A DNA stretch of 64,000 nucleotides from Ignavibacteria bacterium (GCA_016704345.1 JADJAH010000006.1:361555-425554); one strand, 5' to 3'; counted from the first letter of the stretch, positions 44,050-53,332 are shown. Translations and numbers: made by a program. Notes: generated by a model from the letters alone, not told the origin.

Positions 44050-44910
44050 TTATTTTGTTGTCGAATAATCATAGAACCCTCTTCCGCTTTTTCTGCCAAG
44101 ATAACCTGCGGCAACCATTTTTCTCAGAAGGGGACATGGCCTGTACTTCGAATCTCCGAGTCCGTTATGAAGCACTTCCATGATAGAGAGGCAAACATCA
44201 AGCCCAATAAAGTCTGCGAGAGTCAACGGTCCCATTGGATGATTCATTCCAAGTTTCATCACGGTGTCGATGGATTCAGGAGTTGCAACTCCTTCCATAA
44301 CGCAATACATTGCTTCGTTCAGCATCGGTAGAAGTATCCTGTTGGATATGAATCCCGGATAGTCCTGCACTTCAACAGGGACTTTCTCAAGCTTCTGTGT
44401 TAGATCTTTGATTATATCATACGTTTCGTTTGTTGTTGCAAGTCCTCTGATTATCTCAACAAGTTTCATGATCGGTACAGGATTCATGAAGTGCATACCT
44501 ATAACTTTATCAGCCCTCTTTGTGAATGCCCCGATCTCAGTAATGGAGATCGAGGATGTGTTGCTTGCCAATATGGCTTCGGGCTTGCATGCTTTATCAA
44601 GAGTTTCAAATATTTGTTTCTTGATGGAAATGTTTTCTGTTGCAGCTTCTACTACTAGGTCGCAGTCACTTGCTGCATTGAGGTCAGTACTTGTTGTAAT
44701 GTTCTTTAGTGTTAAATTCTTCTGCTCCTCCGTTACTGTTCCTTTGGCAACCTGCCTGTCAATATTTTTTGTAATTGTTGCCAAAGCTTTGGAAAGGAAT
44801 TCCTCTTTAATGTCAATCAATACTACGGGATAACCGAACTGAGCAAATGTGTGCGCAATACCGTTTCCCATTGTGCCCGAACCTATTACTGATATCTTCT
44901 TGATTTCCAT
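44050..44910 (-). CDS. hbd: 3-hydroxybutyryl-CoA dehydrogenase
   Basis: A 286-residue NAD(P)-dependent enzyme interconverting 3-hydroxyacyl-CoA and acetoacetyl-CoA. The Rossmann loop is VIGSGTMGNGIAHTFAQ (residues 9-25), followed by the catalytic segment IGMHFMNPVPIMKLVE with His and by QDYPGFISNRILLPMLNEA. The C-terminal dimer domain (GMNHPMGPLTLADFIGLDV) is complete. The length matches Hbd/PaaH enzymes. It sits between thiolase and acyl-CoA dehydrogenase with gaps of about 22 bases, forming a short fatty-acid module. Confidence 0.93.
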   Translation of the reverse strand: MEIKKISVIGSGTMGNGIAHTFAQFGYPVVLIDIKEEFLSKALATITKNIDRQVAKGTVTEEQKNLTLKNITTSTDLNAASDCDLVVEAATENISIKKQIFETLDKACKPEAILASNTSSISITEIGAFTKRADKVIGMHFMNPVPIMKLVEIIRGLATTNETYDIIKDLTQKLEKVPVEVQDYPGFISNRILLPMLNEAMYCVMEGVATPESIDTVMKLGMNHPMGPLTLADFIGLDVCLSIMEVLHNGLGDSKYRPCPLLRKMVAAGYLGRKSGRGFYDYSTTK

Positions 44911-44932
44911 GGTTGTCGTTTGTTAATGATTT

Positions 44933-46108
44933 TTAAATTCTTTCAACTATCAGAGCGCTTGCTTCTCCGCCGCCGATGCACAGTGTTGCAAGTCCTCTCT
45001 TTGCATTTCTGTTTTTCATTGCATGAAGCAGTGTGGTCAATATCCTGGCTCCGCTTGCACCTATCGGATGCCCGAGCGCTACTGCGCCGCCATGAACATT
45101 AACTCTTTCCGGATCAAGTTCGGCCAGCTTGTTAACTGCACACGCCTGAACTGAAAATGCTTCGTTTGCTTCCACAAGGTCTATATCATTTACTGTGAGA
45201 CCGGCCTTTGAAAGAACATTCTTAATTGCATAAGCAGGTGAAGTGGTAAACCACTCCGGCTTCTGTGCAAATGAACCTTGTGCTATGATCTTTGCAAGCG
45301 GCTTAAGTCCGAGTGCATTCGCCTTTTCGGCCGACATCACCATTATTGCAGCAGCTCCGTCATTTAGTGATGATGAATTGAAAGCTGTCACAGTCCCGTC
45401 TTTTTCAAAAGCGCCTTTAAGCGTTTTGCCTTTTTCAAAGTTTCCCTTGCGCGGTTCCTCGTCTTCAGAAACTGTTATCGTTCCTTTCTTATCTTTGATC
45501 TCAACGTTTACGATCTCATCTTTGAATAGTCCTTCGTCCATTGCCTTGACAGCTCTTCTATAGCTTTGCTCTGCGAACGAATCCTGTTCATCTTTGGAAA
45601 TGCTCATCTCTCTTGAACACATCTCAGCGGCGCTTCCCATGTGAAAATTATTGTAAACGTCCCACAGACCGTCATGAACCATCCCGTCAATCATAGTAGC
45701 ATTTCCCATTCTGTAACCCGTTCGAGCTTTATCGAGATAGTATGGAACATTGCTCATTGATTCGAATCCACCTGCGATAACAATCTCGGCATCTCCTGCT
45801 TTAATAGCCTGATCGGCAAGCATTACTGATTTCAATCCCGAACCGCAGACTTTGTTAATGGTCATGCACGGAACAGAATAGGGGAGTCCTCCGTAAATTG
45901 CCGCTTGTCTTGCAGGCGCTTGTCCCATGCCGGCCGGCAGCACACAGCCAAGAATGACTTCGGATACATCTTCAGGCTTCACACCTGTCCTGTTTAATAT
46001 TTCTTTTATTGCAATCGCCCCAAGCTGAGGTCCCTTTAGTGAAGACAGCGATCCAAGATAACTCCCTATAGGAGTTCGTACTGCCGCCACTATAACTGAT
46101 TCTGCCAT
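44933..46108 (-). CDS. Acetyl-CoA C-acetyltransferase (thiolase)
   Basis: A 391-residue thiolase that joins two acetyl-CoA or cleaves acetoacetyl-CoA. The acylated Cys88 lies in INKVCGSGLKSVM, the second half has NVHGGAVALGHPIGASGARI with the catalytic His, and the proton-donor Cys is in LATLCIGGGEASALIVE at the C-terminus. It opens with VIVAAVRTPIGSYLG, as in AtoB/PhaA. Together with the downstream hbd and acyl-CoA dehydrogenase genes it completes most of a beta-oxidation or butyrate-type spiral; no crotonase is in this stretch. Confidence 0.93.
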   Translation of the reverse strand: MAESVIVAAVRTPIGSYLGSLSSLKGPQLGAIAIKEILNRTGVKPEDVSEVILGCVLPAGMGQAPARQAAIYGGLPYSVPCMTINKVCGSGLKSVMLADQAIKAGDAEIVIAGGFESMSNVPYYLDKARTGYRMGNATMIDGMVHDGLWDVYNNFHMGSAAEMCSREMSISKDEQDSFAEQSYRRAVKAMDEGLFKDEIVNVEIKDKKGTITVSEDEEPRKGNFEKGKTLKGAFEKDGTVTAFNSSSLNDGAAAIMVMSAEKANALGLKPLAKIIAQGSFAQKPEWFTTSPAYAIKNVLSKAGLTVNDIDLVEANEAFSVQACAVNKLAELDPERVNVHGGAVALGHPIGASGARILTTLLHAMKNRNAKRGLATLCIGGGEASALIVERI

Positions 46109-46138
46109 TTAGATATTATTGATTTTGATTTTCAAAAA

Positions 46139-46906
46139 TTATTTTTCGGTAGCTGAGGAAATGATAGTGCAAAATTCTTCGGCTTTCAATGCGGCTCCAC
46201 CAACCAGCGCTCCGTCGATGCCTCCTGCGTGCAAAATTTCTCCCGCATTCTTTGCATTTACACTGCCGCCATAAAGGATCCTCGTTTCATTACCAATTTC
46301 AGATCCGTATTTCCCGGAGATTAATCCGCGAATAAACTTGTGCATATCGGATGCCTGCTTTGGAGTGGCATTCAATCCAGTTCCAATAGCCCACACAGGT
46401 TCATAGGCAATAGTTACATCTGACATTTGTTCATCGCTTATTCCTGCAAGACCTTCCGATATCTGTTTCTCAACAATAGCCTCATATATCTCGTCCTCTC
46501 TTTCCTGAAGAGTTTCTCCAACACATATTATTGGTTTCAATCCGGATGTCAGTGCTTTCAATGATTTGCTGTTTACAATCTGATTTGTCTCACCAAAATA
46601 TTTTCTTCTTTCGCTGTGTCCTATTATAACGAATTCACAGCCAGCGGCAGTAAGCATAGAAGCAGAGATCTCTCCTGTATAAGCTCCGTCATCTTTGTCT
46701 GACATGTTCTGAGCGCCGAGCATTATGCCGCTGTCTTTGAGTAATGTTGAACAAGCTGACAGAGCAATAAAAGTCGGACAAATCAAAACTTCTGTTTCGA
46801 TAATGCTTTTCTTTGGAACATTCTTTACAATATTTCCGGTCAGCTCTATTGATGCATTCAACGTGAGGTTCATCTTCCAGTTACCGGCAATCAGTTTCTT
46901 CTTCAT
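46139..46906 (-). CDS. tpiA: Triose-phosphate isomerase
   Basis: A 255-residue TIM-barrel enzyme interconverting dihydroxyacetone phosphate and glyceraldehyde 3-phosphate. The N-terminus KKLIAGNWKMNLT carries the Asn-Lys pair, VIIGHSERRKYFGE holds the catalytic His, AYEPVWAIGTGLNATPKQA holds the catalytic Glu and the flexible loop 6, and ILYGGSVNAKNAGEIL ends the phosphate site. All residues needed for catalysis are present. Its start shares one base with the end of gatB, and the thiolase follows 30 bases downstream. Confidence 0.95.
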   Translation of the reverse strand: MKKKLIAGNWKMNLTLNASIELTGNIVKNVPKKSIIETEVLICPTFIALSACSTLLKDSGIMLGAQNMSDKDDGAYTGEISASMLTAAGCEFVIIGHSERRKYFGETNQIVNSKSLKALTSGLKPIICVGETLQEREDEIYEAIVEKQISEGLAGISDEQMSDVTIAYEPVWAIGTGLNATPKQASDMHKFIRGLISGKYGSEIGNETRILYGGSVNAKNAGEILHAGGIDGALVGGAALKAEEFCTIISSATEK

Positions 46907-48387
46907 TATAATTTGACCTCTAGATTTTTGATTAACAATTCGTTTACGATCTTCGGATTTGCCTTTCCTTTGCTTGCTTGCATTACCTTTCCAACGAAGA
47001 ATCCGGCAAGCTTCTTTTCGCCGCTCTTGTATCTTTCAACTTCATCTTTATTTTCACTCAATACACTTTTTACTATTTCCTCAATTTCAGATTCTCCTGA
47101 TACTTGTCTGTATTTGTTCTCCAGCTCACCAAAAAGTTTGCTTTGTTCTGATGCATCCTTTGCAGCCAGCAGTTCCGTGAAGACTTCTCTTGAAGCGCTT
47201 GCACTGATTGTTCCTTCTGATACTGAATCGGCAAGATTTGCAAGTACAGCAGGCGAAAGATGAAATGTGCTGATGTCTATCTTCTCTTCATTCAAAACTC
47301 TTTTGACATCGACCCTGAATATATTGGCGGATGTTTTGAATGTCTTATCATCCTTCTTCTTCAACTGATCAACAATGCTCTCGAAAAAATCAGCCAATGG
47401 TTTTTCGGATGTTATTTCTTCCGCTTCTGTTTCGGTAAGACTATATTGAAAAATAAACCTCTCGGATCTTTCATCAGGCGGTTCTGGAAGAATCTCTCTC
47501 ACTTTTTCAATCTGCTCACTGCTGACATGAAGCCTAACCAGGTCAGGTTCAGGAAAATATCTGTAGTCGTGAGCTTCTTCTTTGCTTCTTGTATGTGATG
47601 TTGTCTTGTCTTTTGCATTATACGTCATCGTATGGTAAGAAACTTTTTCACCAGCCTCAATGAGATCAGCCTGCCTCTTGATTTCAGCTTCTATCGCATC
47701 CACTACATTCTTGAATGAATTGAGATTCTTGATCTCTGTTCTCGTTCCAAGCTTGCTGTCGCCTTTAAGCCGGACTGAAATATTCGCGTCGCATCTCATT
47801 GAGCCTTCTTCAAGATTCCCGTCGTTAATTCCGAGATATACCAGGATCTGCCTTATCTTGTAAAGGTATCTGTGTGCTTCATCGGATGAGTTCATGTCGG
47901 GCTCGCTTACAATCTCGATGAGAGGCACACCGCATCTGTTAAAATCCACAAGTGTGTCGTCATCAGAAAAATCATGAATGGATTTTCCCGCATCTTCCTC
48001 AATGTGAATTCTTGTGATGCCTATCCTTTTGACTGATCTATCTTTCAAACGAATATTTACAAGTCCGTCATAACACAGCGGTGTTTCAAACTGTGTAATC
48101 TGATAACCTTTTGAAAGGTCAGGGTAGAAGTAATTCTTTCTTGCGAACAGTGTGTTCTCCCTGATGGAACATTTGGTAGCAAGTCCCATTCTGATTGCAA
48201 AATCTATAAGCTCTTTGTTTAAAACCGGCAGAACACCCGGATGCCCTAAACATACAGGGCAAACATTGGAATTCGGCGGGGCGTGAAAATCCGCAGGACA
48301 TCCGCAGAAGGCTTTGGTCTTTGTCTTCATCTGAGCATGAACTTCAAGCCCGATGACCGGTTCGTATTTTTCGTATATGCTGCTCAC
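46906..48387 (-). CDS. gatB: Asp-tRNA(Asn)/Glu-tRNA(Gln) amidotransferase subunit B
   Basis: A 493-residue GatB. In GatCAB it binds the mischarged tRNA and, using ammonia from GatA, converts Glu-tRNA(Gln) and/or Asp-tRNA(Asn). It opens with YEPVIGLEVHAQMKTKTKAF, with the zinc Cys pair in FCGCPADFHAPPNSNVCPVC, then FYPDLSKGYQITQFETPLC, GITRIHIEEDAGKSIHD and GSMRCDANISVRL. The YqeY-like C-terminal helical domain reaches the end (KGKANPKIVNELL). gatA and gatC are not in the window. It overlaps the photolyase gene by four bases. Confidence 0.95.
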   Translation of the reverse strand: MSSIYEKYEPVIGLEVHAQMKTKTKAFCGCPADFHAPPNSNVCPVCLGHPGVLPVLNKELIDFAIRMGLATKCSIRENTLFARKNYFYPDLSKGYQITQFETPLCYDGLVNIRLKDRSVKRIGITRIHIEEDAGKSIHDFSDDDTLVDFNRCGVPLIEIVSEPDMNSSDEAHRYLYKIRQILVYLGINDGNLEEGSMRCDANISVRLKGDSKLGTRTEIKNLNSFKNVVDAIEAEIKRQADLIEAGEKVSYHTMTYNAKDKTTSHTRSKEEAHDYRYFPEPDLVRLHVSSEQIEKVREILPEPPDERSERFIFQYSLTETEAEEITSEKPLADFFESIVDQLKKKDDKTFKTSANIFRVDVKRVLNEEKIDISTFHLSPAVLANLADSVSEGTISASASREVFTELLAAKDASEQSKLFGELENKYRQVSGESEIEEIVKSVLSENKDEVERYKSGEKKLAGFFVGKVMQASKGKANPKIVNELLIKNLEVKL

Positions 48388-49058
48388 AATTCTGCTTGAA
48401 TTTTCCCTGTAACATTTCCGAATCTCTTTAGCACTTCATCTTTTGCTTTCATGTGGTCCACAATAGGGAATGGATAGTCTTTTCCGATTTTCAAACCATA
48501 CTTCTTTTGAAGCTCTGCATCCATTTTGTTTGGCTCATGAATATGTTCCGCCGCTACTTCCTTCAACTCTTTCACATACTTTTTGATGTAGTTGCCTTCG
48601 GCATCAAACTTCTTGCTTTGAAGATACGGGTTGAATATCCTGAAATAAGGCTGTGCATCTACACCTGTCGAAGCGCTCCATTGCCATCCTCCGTTGTTGC
48701 TTGAAAAATCAAGATCTATCAAATGCCCCGCGAAATATTTTTCTCCAAGCCTCCAGTCAATCAATAAGTCTTTAGTAAGAAACATTGCAGTAATCATTCT
48801 GACTCGGTTGTGCATCCAACCCTCTTCTTTCAATTGCCTCATCCCTGCATCAACAATTGGATATCCTGTCTTACCTTCGCACCATGCATTGAATTGCCCT
48901 TCGTTCACATTCCACTGAACATTATCATACTCTACCTTAAATGAGCTGTAGGCAATTTGCGGATTAGAGAAAGTGATGTGATAATAAAATTCTCTCCACA
49001 ATAACTCATTGATCCCACGTTTGCACTTCATTCTTCTCTTGTTCATTTCCACAATCAT
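48384..49058 (-). CDS. phrB: Deoxyribodipyrimidine photolyase, C-terminal part
   Basis: The FAD-binding half of the photolyase split at 49014-49016. In-frame family sequence starts at about 49015 with INELLWREFYYHITF and continues with WCEGKTGYPIVDAGMRQLKE, WMHNRVRMITAMFLTKDLLI, the FAD/DNA segment LDFSSNNGGWQWSASTG, and YFRIFNPYLQSKKFDAEG to the end. The first residues of this frame (before GINELLW) are noise. Removing one G from the GGG (CCC on the plus strand) joins it to the next entry. Confidence 0.85.
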   Translation of the reverse strand: MIVEMNKRRMKCKRGINELLWREFYYHITFSNPQIAYSSFKVEYDNVQWNVNEGQFNAWCEGKTGYPIVDAGMRQLKEEGWMHNRVRMITAMFLTKDLLIDWRLGEKYFAGHLIDLDFSSNNGGWQWSASTGVDAQPYFRIFNPYLQSKKFDAEGNYIKKYVKELKEVAAEHIHEPNKMDAELQKKYGLKIGKDYPFPIVDHMKAKDEVLKRFGNVTGKIQAEL

Positions 49059-49827
49059 TCAACTTTTTCAGTGCGGCTCTGTATGCTTCGCGAATGCTTA
49101 CAGTACCAAAATGAAAATGAGCAGACAGACCGCTTGTACCTTTAATGTCTGGAAAATCCCTGCGTGACTTATATATACTTATACCACTGGAGTAAAATTC
49201 TTTCAGCAGCTTAAGTCCTTCTTTCCTGCCGCCTTTGAATACAACATTTTCTGAAAAAGAAAATGAAAATGAATTCTTCTTCTCCGGAAAAATTTGTTCG
49301 GCAAAGTCTTTCTTGAAGTCAACCTTCCTTACTTCAAAATCTCCGTTAGATATTTGCTTCAATACCTGATTCTTGAAAGGCGTATAAACCTTGTACTGGC
49401 CGCCGTCAAGGTTTGTGACGGATCCGGGTTTCATCAGTGTTGTATCTTCAAAAGAATAAACACTTCCTCCGGCATTTGAGATTGTCTCTGTAACTTTTTC
49501 GTCCCGTTCGATACAATATGGCTCAACCTGTTTGTTGAAGTAAAGTTCAATTCCATTCTGCTCGTGAACAATCCAGCGAAAGACATCTTCACTTTTTCCC
49601 TCAAATATCTGAAGCTCATATCCATACTTTCTCAAAGAATCTGAGAGATCTTGAAGACATTCAGCTATGAATGCTACCCGCTTTTCACCGAAGTAATGAA
49701 ATGAATTTCTGTTCTTAATGTAAATGAACGACAACTTGTCATCAGGTCCGGAGTTTTTAAAGAACGCGAATAGAGCAGTGTTGTCGTCAAGACGCAGGTC
49801 TTTTCTGAACCAGTAAATTTTCAGCAT
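49006..49827 (-). CDS. phrB: Deoxyribodipyrimidine photolyase, N-terminal part (frameshift at 49014-49016)
   Basis: The antenna-chromophore and linker half of a DNA photolyase that repairs UV-induced cyclobutane dimers with blue light. It opens with IYWFRKDLRLDDNTALF (residues 3-19), has the alpha/beta sheet order of the family (LSFIYIKNRN, YELQIFEGKSEDVF) and reaches SAHFHFGTVSIREAYRAALK, where the FAD domain begins. The frame then fails at CAA-ACG-TGG-GAT; deleting one G gives Q-T-W-I-N-E-L-L-W, the expected continuation. The joined protein would be about 480 residues, normal for class I photolyases. Confidence 0.88.
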   Translation of the reverse strand: MLKIYWFRKDLRLDDNTALFAFFKNSGPDDKLSFIYIKNRNSFHYFGEKRVAFIAECLQDLSDSLRKYGYELQIFEGKSEDVFRWIVHEQNGIELYFNKQVEPYCIERDEKVTETISNAGGSVYSFEDTTLMKPGSVTNLDGGQYKVYTPFKNQVLKQISNGDFEVRKVDFKKDFAEQIFPEKKNSFSFSFSENVVFKGGRKEGLKLLKEFYSSGISIYKSRRDFPDIKGTSGLSAHFHFGTVSIREAYRAALKKLNDCGNEQEKNEVQTWDQ

Positions 49828-49839
49828 GTTATTGTCATA

Positions 49840-50907
49840 TCAAAGCTGAGGCATTCTTTCGTTGAATGAGCTTGAGGAAAGTTTCACAAACTTTGCATTT
49901 GACTGATAAGTTGCTATGTACGGTGAATTCAGATAACTCATAGATGACTGCAAACCTTCTTTATAATCTGTCACGATCTTTGATACAGAACCTTTGTATG
50001 GAACCAAAGATTCTTCTCCTTCGATGTAATTCTTGTTGTCTTGCTTAACCGCAAATGATGCGCTTCCGCAATATTTCTTCCATCGTTGATTGTTATACTT
50101 CAATACTTCACCCGGAGCTTCATCCGTTCCGGCAAGCACACGTCCGAACATTACGGCATCACATCCGAGAGCAATTGCTTTGCACATTGCGCCTGGAGTA
50201 GAAATGCCGCCATCAGCAATGATCTTAACATCTTTACCGGAGTCTTTTTTAGCAGCAAGGGCTCTGAGTATTGCATCAACCTGACCTATGCCAATGCCGG
50301 ACTTTATGGAAGTTGAACACATTGCACCGGAGCCGATCCCGACTCTGATTGCATCCGCGCCAAGCTCTATCAGGAACTTCGTTGTCTCATAACTTGCGAC
50401 ATTTCCCATAATTATCCTAAGCCCGTAATCACTGACCATACCGCTGATCCTGTTCATAAAATTTTCCAGTATCCTTGATCCGCCGTTGGCGACATCAATG
50501 CAAATCAAATTCACTCCCGCATCTGCAAGAACCTTTAGCCTTCTTGGTTCTGTATCAATGTTAATGCCGATAGCCGCTGACTTGTATGGTGAATTTTCAA
50601 AGTGATACATCTTAAACTCAGATGCCTGGCTCTCGACCGAATTAAATCTATGTACTATTCCCAAACATTGAATATCCGACAATGCCTTTGCCATTCTTCC
50701 GCCGCACACTGTGTTCATTGGAGAGGCAATAATAGGAACAGCTAACTTCACACCAAGGAACTTAACGGAAGTGTCGCAGTCTGAACGATGTTCTACAGCT
50801 GAAATCTGATTAGGTATAATTGAAATGTCATCGTATGTGAAGGAATCATGCTCTTCAAATATCGACAAATGTTCAGTCAATGTCTTAATTGATTCTTCTT
50901 TATGCAT
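49840..50907 (-). CDS. IMP dehydrogenase / GMP reductase family protein (GMP reductase-like)
   Basis: A 355-residue (beta/alpha)8 enzyme without CBS domains, which is the layout of GMP reductase rather than full IMP dehydrogenase. It has FTYDDISIIPNQ near residue 23, PIIASPMNTVCGGRMAKAL, the DVANGGSRILENF segment, the catalytic Cys loop RVGIGSGAMCSTS (usually G-P-G-S-x-C-T-T-R in GMP reductases), IIADGGISTPGAMCKAIALG and VPYKGSVSKIV near the end. It converts GMP to IMP or IMP to XMP; the mobile-flap Arg-Tyr of IMPDH is not evident. It lies between sucC and phrB with gaps of only 6 and 12 bases. Confidence 0.8.
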   Translation of the reverse strand: MHKEESIKTLTEHLSIFEEHDSFTYDDISIIPNQISAVEHRSDCDTSVKFLGVKLAVPIIASPMNTVCGGRMAKALSDIQCLGIVHRFNSVESQASEFKMYHFENSPYKSAAIGINIDTEPRRLKVLADAGVNLICIDVANGGSRILENFMNRISGMVSDYGLRIIMGNVASYETTKFLIELGADAIRVGIGSGAMCSTSIKSGIGIGQVDAILRALAAKKDSGKDVKIIADGGISTPGAMCKAIALGCDAVMFGRVLAGTDEAPGEVLKYNNQRWKKYCGSASFAVKQDNKNYIEGEESLVPYKGSVSKIVTDYKEGLQSSMSYLNSPYIATYQSNAKFVKLSSSSFNERMPQL

Positions 50908-50913
50908 GCTGTC

Positions 50914-51145
50914 TTAAGCTGAAATGGCTTCAGTAACTTTTTCTGCTGCTTCCTCAAGAGTCGTTGCAGGAATCAGATTAAGTCCGGATTCATCAAGCAA
51001 TTTCTTTGCTTCTTCCGCATTCGTTCCCTGAAGTCGAACAACAACAGGTACAGAGATGTGAATATTCTCTGCGGCCTGAATAACTCCGGCTGCAACACGA
51101 TCACATCTTACTATACCTCCGAAGATGTTAATGAGTATTGCTTTT
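50914..51145 (-). CDS. sucC: Succinate--CoA ligase beta subunit, C-terminal fragment
   Basis: After the run of four T at 51142-51145 the sucC frame continues here to the TAA at 50916-50914. It reads AILINIFGGIVRCDRVAAGV, then VPVVVRLQGTNAEEAKKLLD, ESGLNLIPATTLEEAAEKV and TEAISA, the standard end of SucC. It is not an independent gene. Removing one A on the coding strand joins it to the main part. Confidence 0.8.
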
Positions 51146-52132
51146 CACATTCCTGTCTGAAAGTATGAGCTTAAATCCATTCTCAACAGTATCCGGAGTA
51201 GCAGTACCTCCGACATCTAAAAAATTAGCCGGTGATCCGCCTGCAAGTTTGATCAGATCCATAGTGCCCATGGCAAGCCCTGCGCCGTTTACCATGCAGC
51301 CTACATTGCCGTCAAGCTTGATATAATTTAGATTGTACTTTGCTGCTTCAAGCTCAAGCGGGTCTTCTTCATTTTCATCTTTCAATTCGGGAAAATCCTT
51401 ATGGCGGAACATAGCATTGTCATCAAGAGTAACCTTGGCATCGAGTGCAAGTACCTTATTGTCATTTGTAATTACCATAGGATTAACTTCGATCATGGAT
51501 GCATCAAGCTCTTCATAAGCTTTGTACAAGTTTGTTATGAACTTGATGAAATCTTTCTGTACGTCTCCTTCAAGTCCGAGACCATACGCAAGTTCTCTCG
51601 CCTGATATGAAAGAAATCCTACGGACGGATCGATCCAAACCTTAATAATTTTCTCGGGTGTTTCTTCCGCAACCTTCTCTATCTCAACACCGCCTTCTGT
51701 TGAAGCCATAATTACATTCTTAGAAACGTTCCTGTCGAGAAGTATTCCAAGATAAAGTTCTTTTGCATAGTCAATTCCTTCAGAAATGAAAATAGTCTTT
51801 ACTTCTTTTCCTTCAGCGCCTGTCTGATGAGTTACGAGAATGTTGCCGAGTATTTTGCCCGCGAATTCTTTTGCATTCTCAATTTTGTCCCCGAAGAATT
51901 TCACACCACCCTCAACAACAAGTTCATCTCTGTTGTCTTTGCTGAATACTAGTCCTTTGCCTCTGCCGCCTGCATGAATCTGCGACTTTATGACAAACTG
52001 TTTGATTCCTTTTGACTTTAGATCTTCAACAGCGGAGTCAAAGAACTCCATGTCCTGAATTGCATGTCCGTCCTGAACCGGTACGCCATACTTTTTCAGA
52101 AGTGATTTTGCCTGATACTCATGAATTTTCAT
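51128..52132 (-). CDS. sucC: Succinate--CoA ligase (ADP-forming) beta subunit, main part (frameshift at 51142-51145)
   Basis: Covers the ATP-grasp and most of the CoA-ligase domain of SucC, the TCA-cycle enzyme making ATP from succinyl-CoA. It opens with MKIHEYQAKSLLKKYGVPVQ, has VIKSQIHAGGRGKGLVF, MIEVNPMVITNDNKVLALDA and GNVGCMVNGAGLAMGTMDLI, and fails after LSDRNVK, where the family continues AILINIFGG. With the downstream fragment the protein is about 405 residues, slightly longer than typical SucC (about 390). Its ATG overlaps the stop of the small lipoprotein gene as ATGA. sucD is not in the window. Confidence 0.9.
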   Translation of the reverse strand: MKIHEYQAKSLLKKYGVPVQDGHAIQDMEFFDSAVEDLKSKGIKQFVIKSQIHAGGRGKGLVFSKDNRDELVVEGGVKFFGDKIENAKEFAGKILGNILVTHQTGAEGKEVKTIFISEGIDYAKELYLGILLDRNVSKNVIMASTEGGVEIEKVAEETPEKIIKVWIDPSVGFLSYQARELAYGLGLEGDVQKDFIKFITNLYKAYEELDASMIEVNPMVITNDNKVLALDAKVTLDDNAMFRHKDFPELKDENEEDPLELEAAKYNLNYIKLDGNVGCMVNGAGLAMGTMDLIKLAGGSPANFLDVGGTATPDTVENGFKLILSDRNVKSNTH

Positions 52133-52431
52133 TTGTTAAGCTCTTTAGTTTTTTGTTCAATCTTTATTTTTTGTTGTTCAAGCATTTCCTTTACCTTTAC
52201 ATTTGCAGAGTCAAGTGTGTATTTGACAGAGTCAAGAGACTCGAATGATTTGGTCTTCATTGAATCAAGTTGGTCAGAAGCTCTGTTAAGTTCGTCTTCC
52301 AATTGCTTCAAAGTTTGATCAACTTTTTGATCAACTTTCTGTTCAATTTTTTGATTTACTTTTTCCTGTATTTCGCCGCAACCTGTCATCAGGAATGCGG
52401 ACAATGAGATTAAAATTAATAAGAGTCTCAT
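52129..52431 (-). CDS. Small coiled-coil lipoprotein coupled to sucC
   Basis: A 100-residue lipoprotein. The signal MRLLLILISLSAFLMTGC ends in a lipobox with Cys18, and residues 20-100 form one long charged heptad-rich coiled coil with strong repetition (NQKIEQKVDQKVDQTLKQLE). It has no other domain. The stop overlaps the sucC ATG (ATGA), and the gene starts seven bases after pruA ends, so it is translated in the middle of a metabolic operon. A structural or envelope role is likely (Lpp- or apolipoprotein-like in style), but there is no specific homologue I recognise. Confidence 0.75.
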   Translation of the reverse strand: MRLLLILISLSAFLMTGCGEIQEKVNQKIEQKVDQKVDQTLKQLEDELNRASDQLDSMKTKSFESLDSVKYTLDSANVKVKEMLEQQKIKIEQKTKELNK

Positions 52432-52438
52432 GATTAAA

Positions 52439-53332
52439 TTATTTTACTTTTTCAGCAATTGATTTTGCCTGCATAAACAAGCCAAGATAGTCGCGTCCAC
52501 CTGCCTTGGAGTCCGTACCGCTCATATTGAATCCCCCAAACGGATGAACGCCAACAAGTGCTCCGGTACACTTTCTGTTAAGATAAAGATTTCCTACAAA
52601 GAATTCCTTCTCGGCTCTTTCAAGTTTCTTCTTGCTCTTAGTGTAGATGGCGCCGGTAAGTCCGTAGATAGTACCATTTGCAATTTCCATTGCATTGTCA
52701 AAATTCTTTGACTTGATAACTGCAAGCACCGGACCGAAAATTTCTTCCTGCGCAATAGTTGCATCAGGCTCTACGTCCCGGATGATAGTCGGCTCAACAA
52801 AGTAACCCTTTTCATTCACTTCCTTTCCTCCATAGATCAACTTGCCTCCTTCATCAATTCCTTTCCTGATGTATTCTGTTATGCTGTTCTTAGATTTCTC
52901 ATTGATGACCGGTCCTAGGTTTGGATTTTCTTTTGCATCACCCACTTTAAGTTTCTTTGCTTCTTCTACAAGAGCATTACAGAACTTGTCATATATCTTT
53001 TCATCAACAATCACTCTCGAACATGCAGAACATTTTTGTCCCTGAAATCCAAATGCTGCCTGAACGACACCTCTTACCGTATCACCGAAATCTTTGAGTT
53101 CTGAATCCACAACAATTGCATCTTTCCCGCCCATCTCCGCTATGACTCTCTTTATCCAGATCTGATGCGGCTGTGTTCTAGCGGCAAGTTCGTTCACTCG
53201 CAATCCAACTTCCATTGAACCTGTGAATGATATGTATCTTGTCTTAGGATGAGTAACCAGTAAGTCGCCAATTGTGCTACCATCACCCGGAACAAAATTC
53301 AGAACTCCGGGAGGTAGTCCAACTTCATCCAT
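52439..53332 (-). CDS. pruA: L-glutamate gamma-semialdehyde dehydrogenase, C-terminal part
   Basis: Continues the frame of the next entry after an in-frame TAG at 53336-53338. It carries YISFTGSMEVGLRVNELAAR, the catalytic Glu segment VIAEMGGKDAIVVD, the nucleophile Cys in GFQGQKCSACSRVIVDEK, PTIIRDVEPDATIAQEEIFG and HPFGGFNMSGTDSKAGGRDY. This is the C-terminal half of 1-pyrroline-5-carboxylate dehydrogenase. A new start at the ATG at 53332 is possible in theory, but the half alone would lack the NAD-binding region. Confidence 0.85.
   Translation of the reverse strand: MDEVGLPPGVLNFVPGDGSTIGDLLVTHPKTRYISFTGSMEVGLRVNELAARTQPHQIWIKRVIAEMGGKDAIVVDSELKDFGDTVRGVVQAAFGFQGQKCSACSRVIVDEKIYDKFCNALVEEAKKLKVGDAKENPNLGPVINEKSKNSITEYIRKGIDEGGKLIYGGKEVNEKGYFVEPTIIRDVEPDATIAQEEIFGPVLAVIKSKNFDNAMEIANGTIYGLTGAIYTKSKKKLERAEKEFFVGNLYLNRKCTGALVGVHPFGGFNMSGTDSKAGGRDYLGLFMQAKSIAEKVK

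Noticed and set aside
38192..49016. Programmed ribosomal frameshifting in the DUF3109 and photolyase genes
   Set aside because: No conserved slippery sequence or stimulatory structure was seen, and neither family is known to use recoding; similar breaks occur in six genes.
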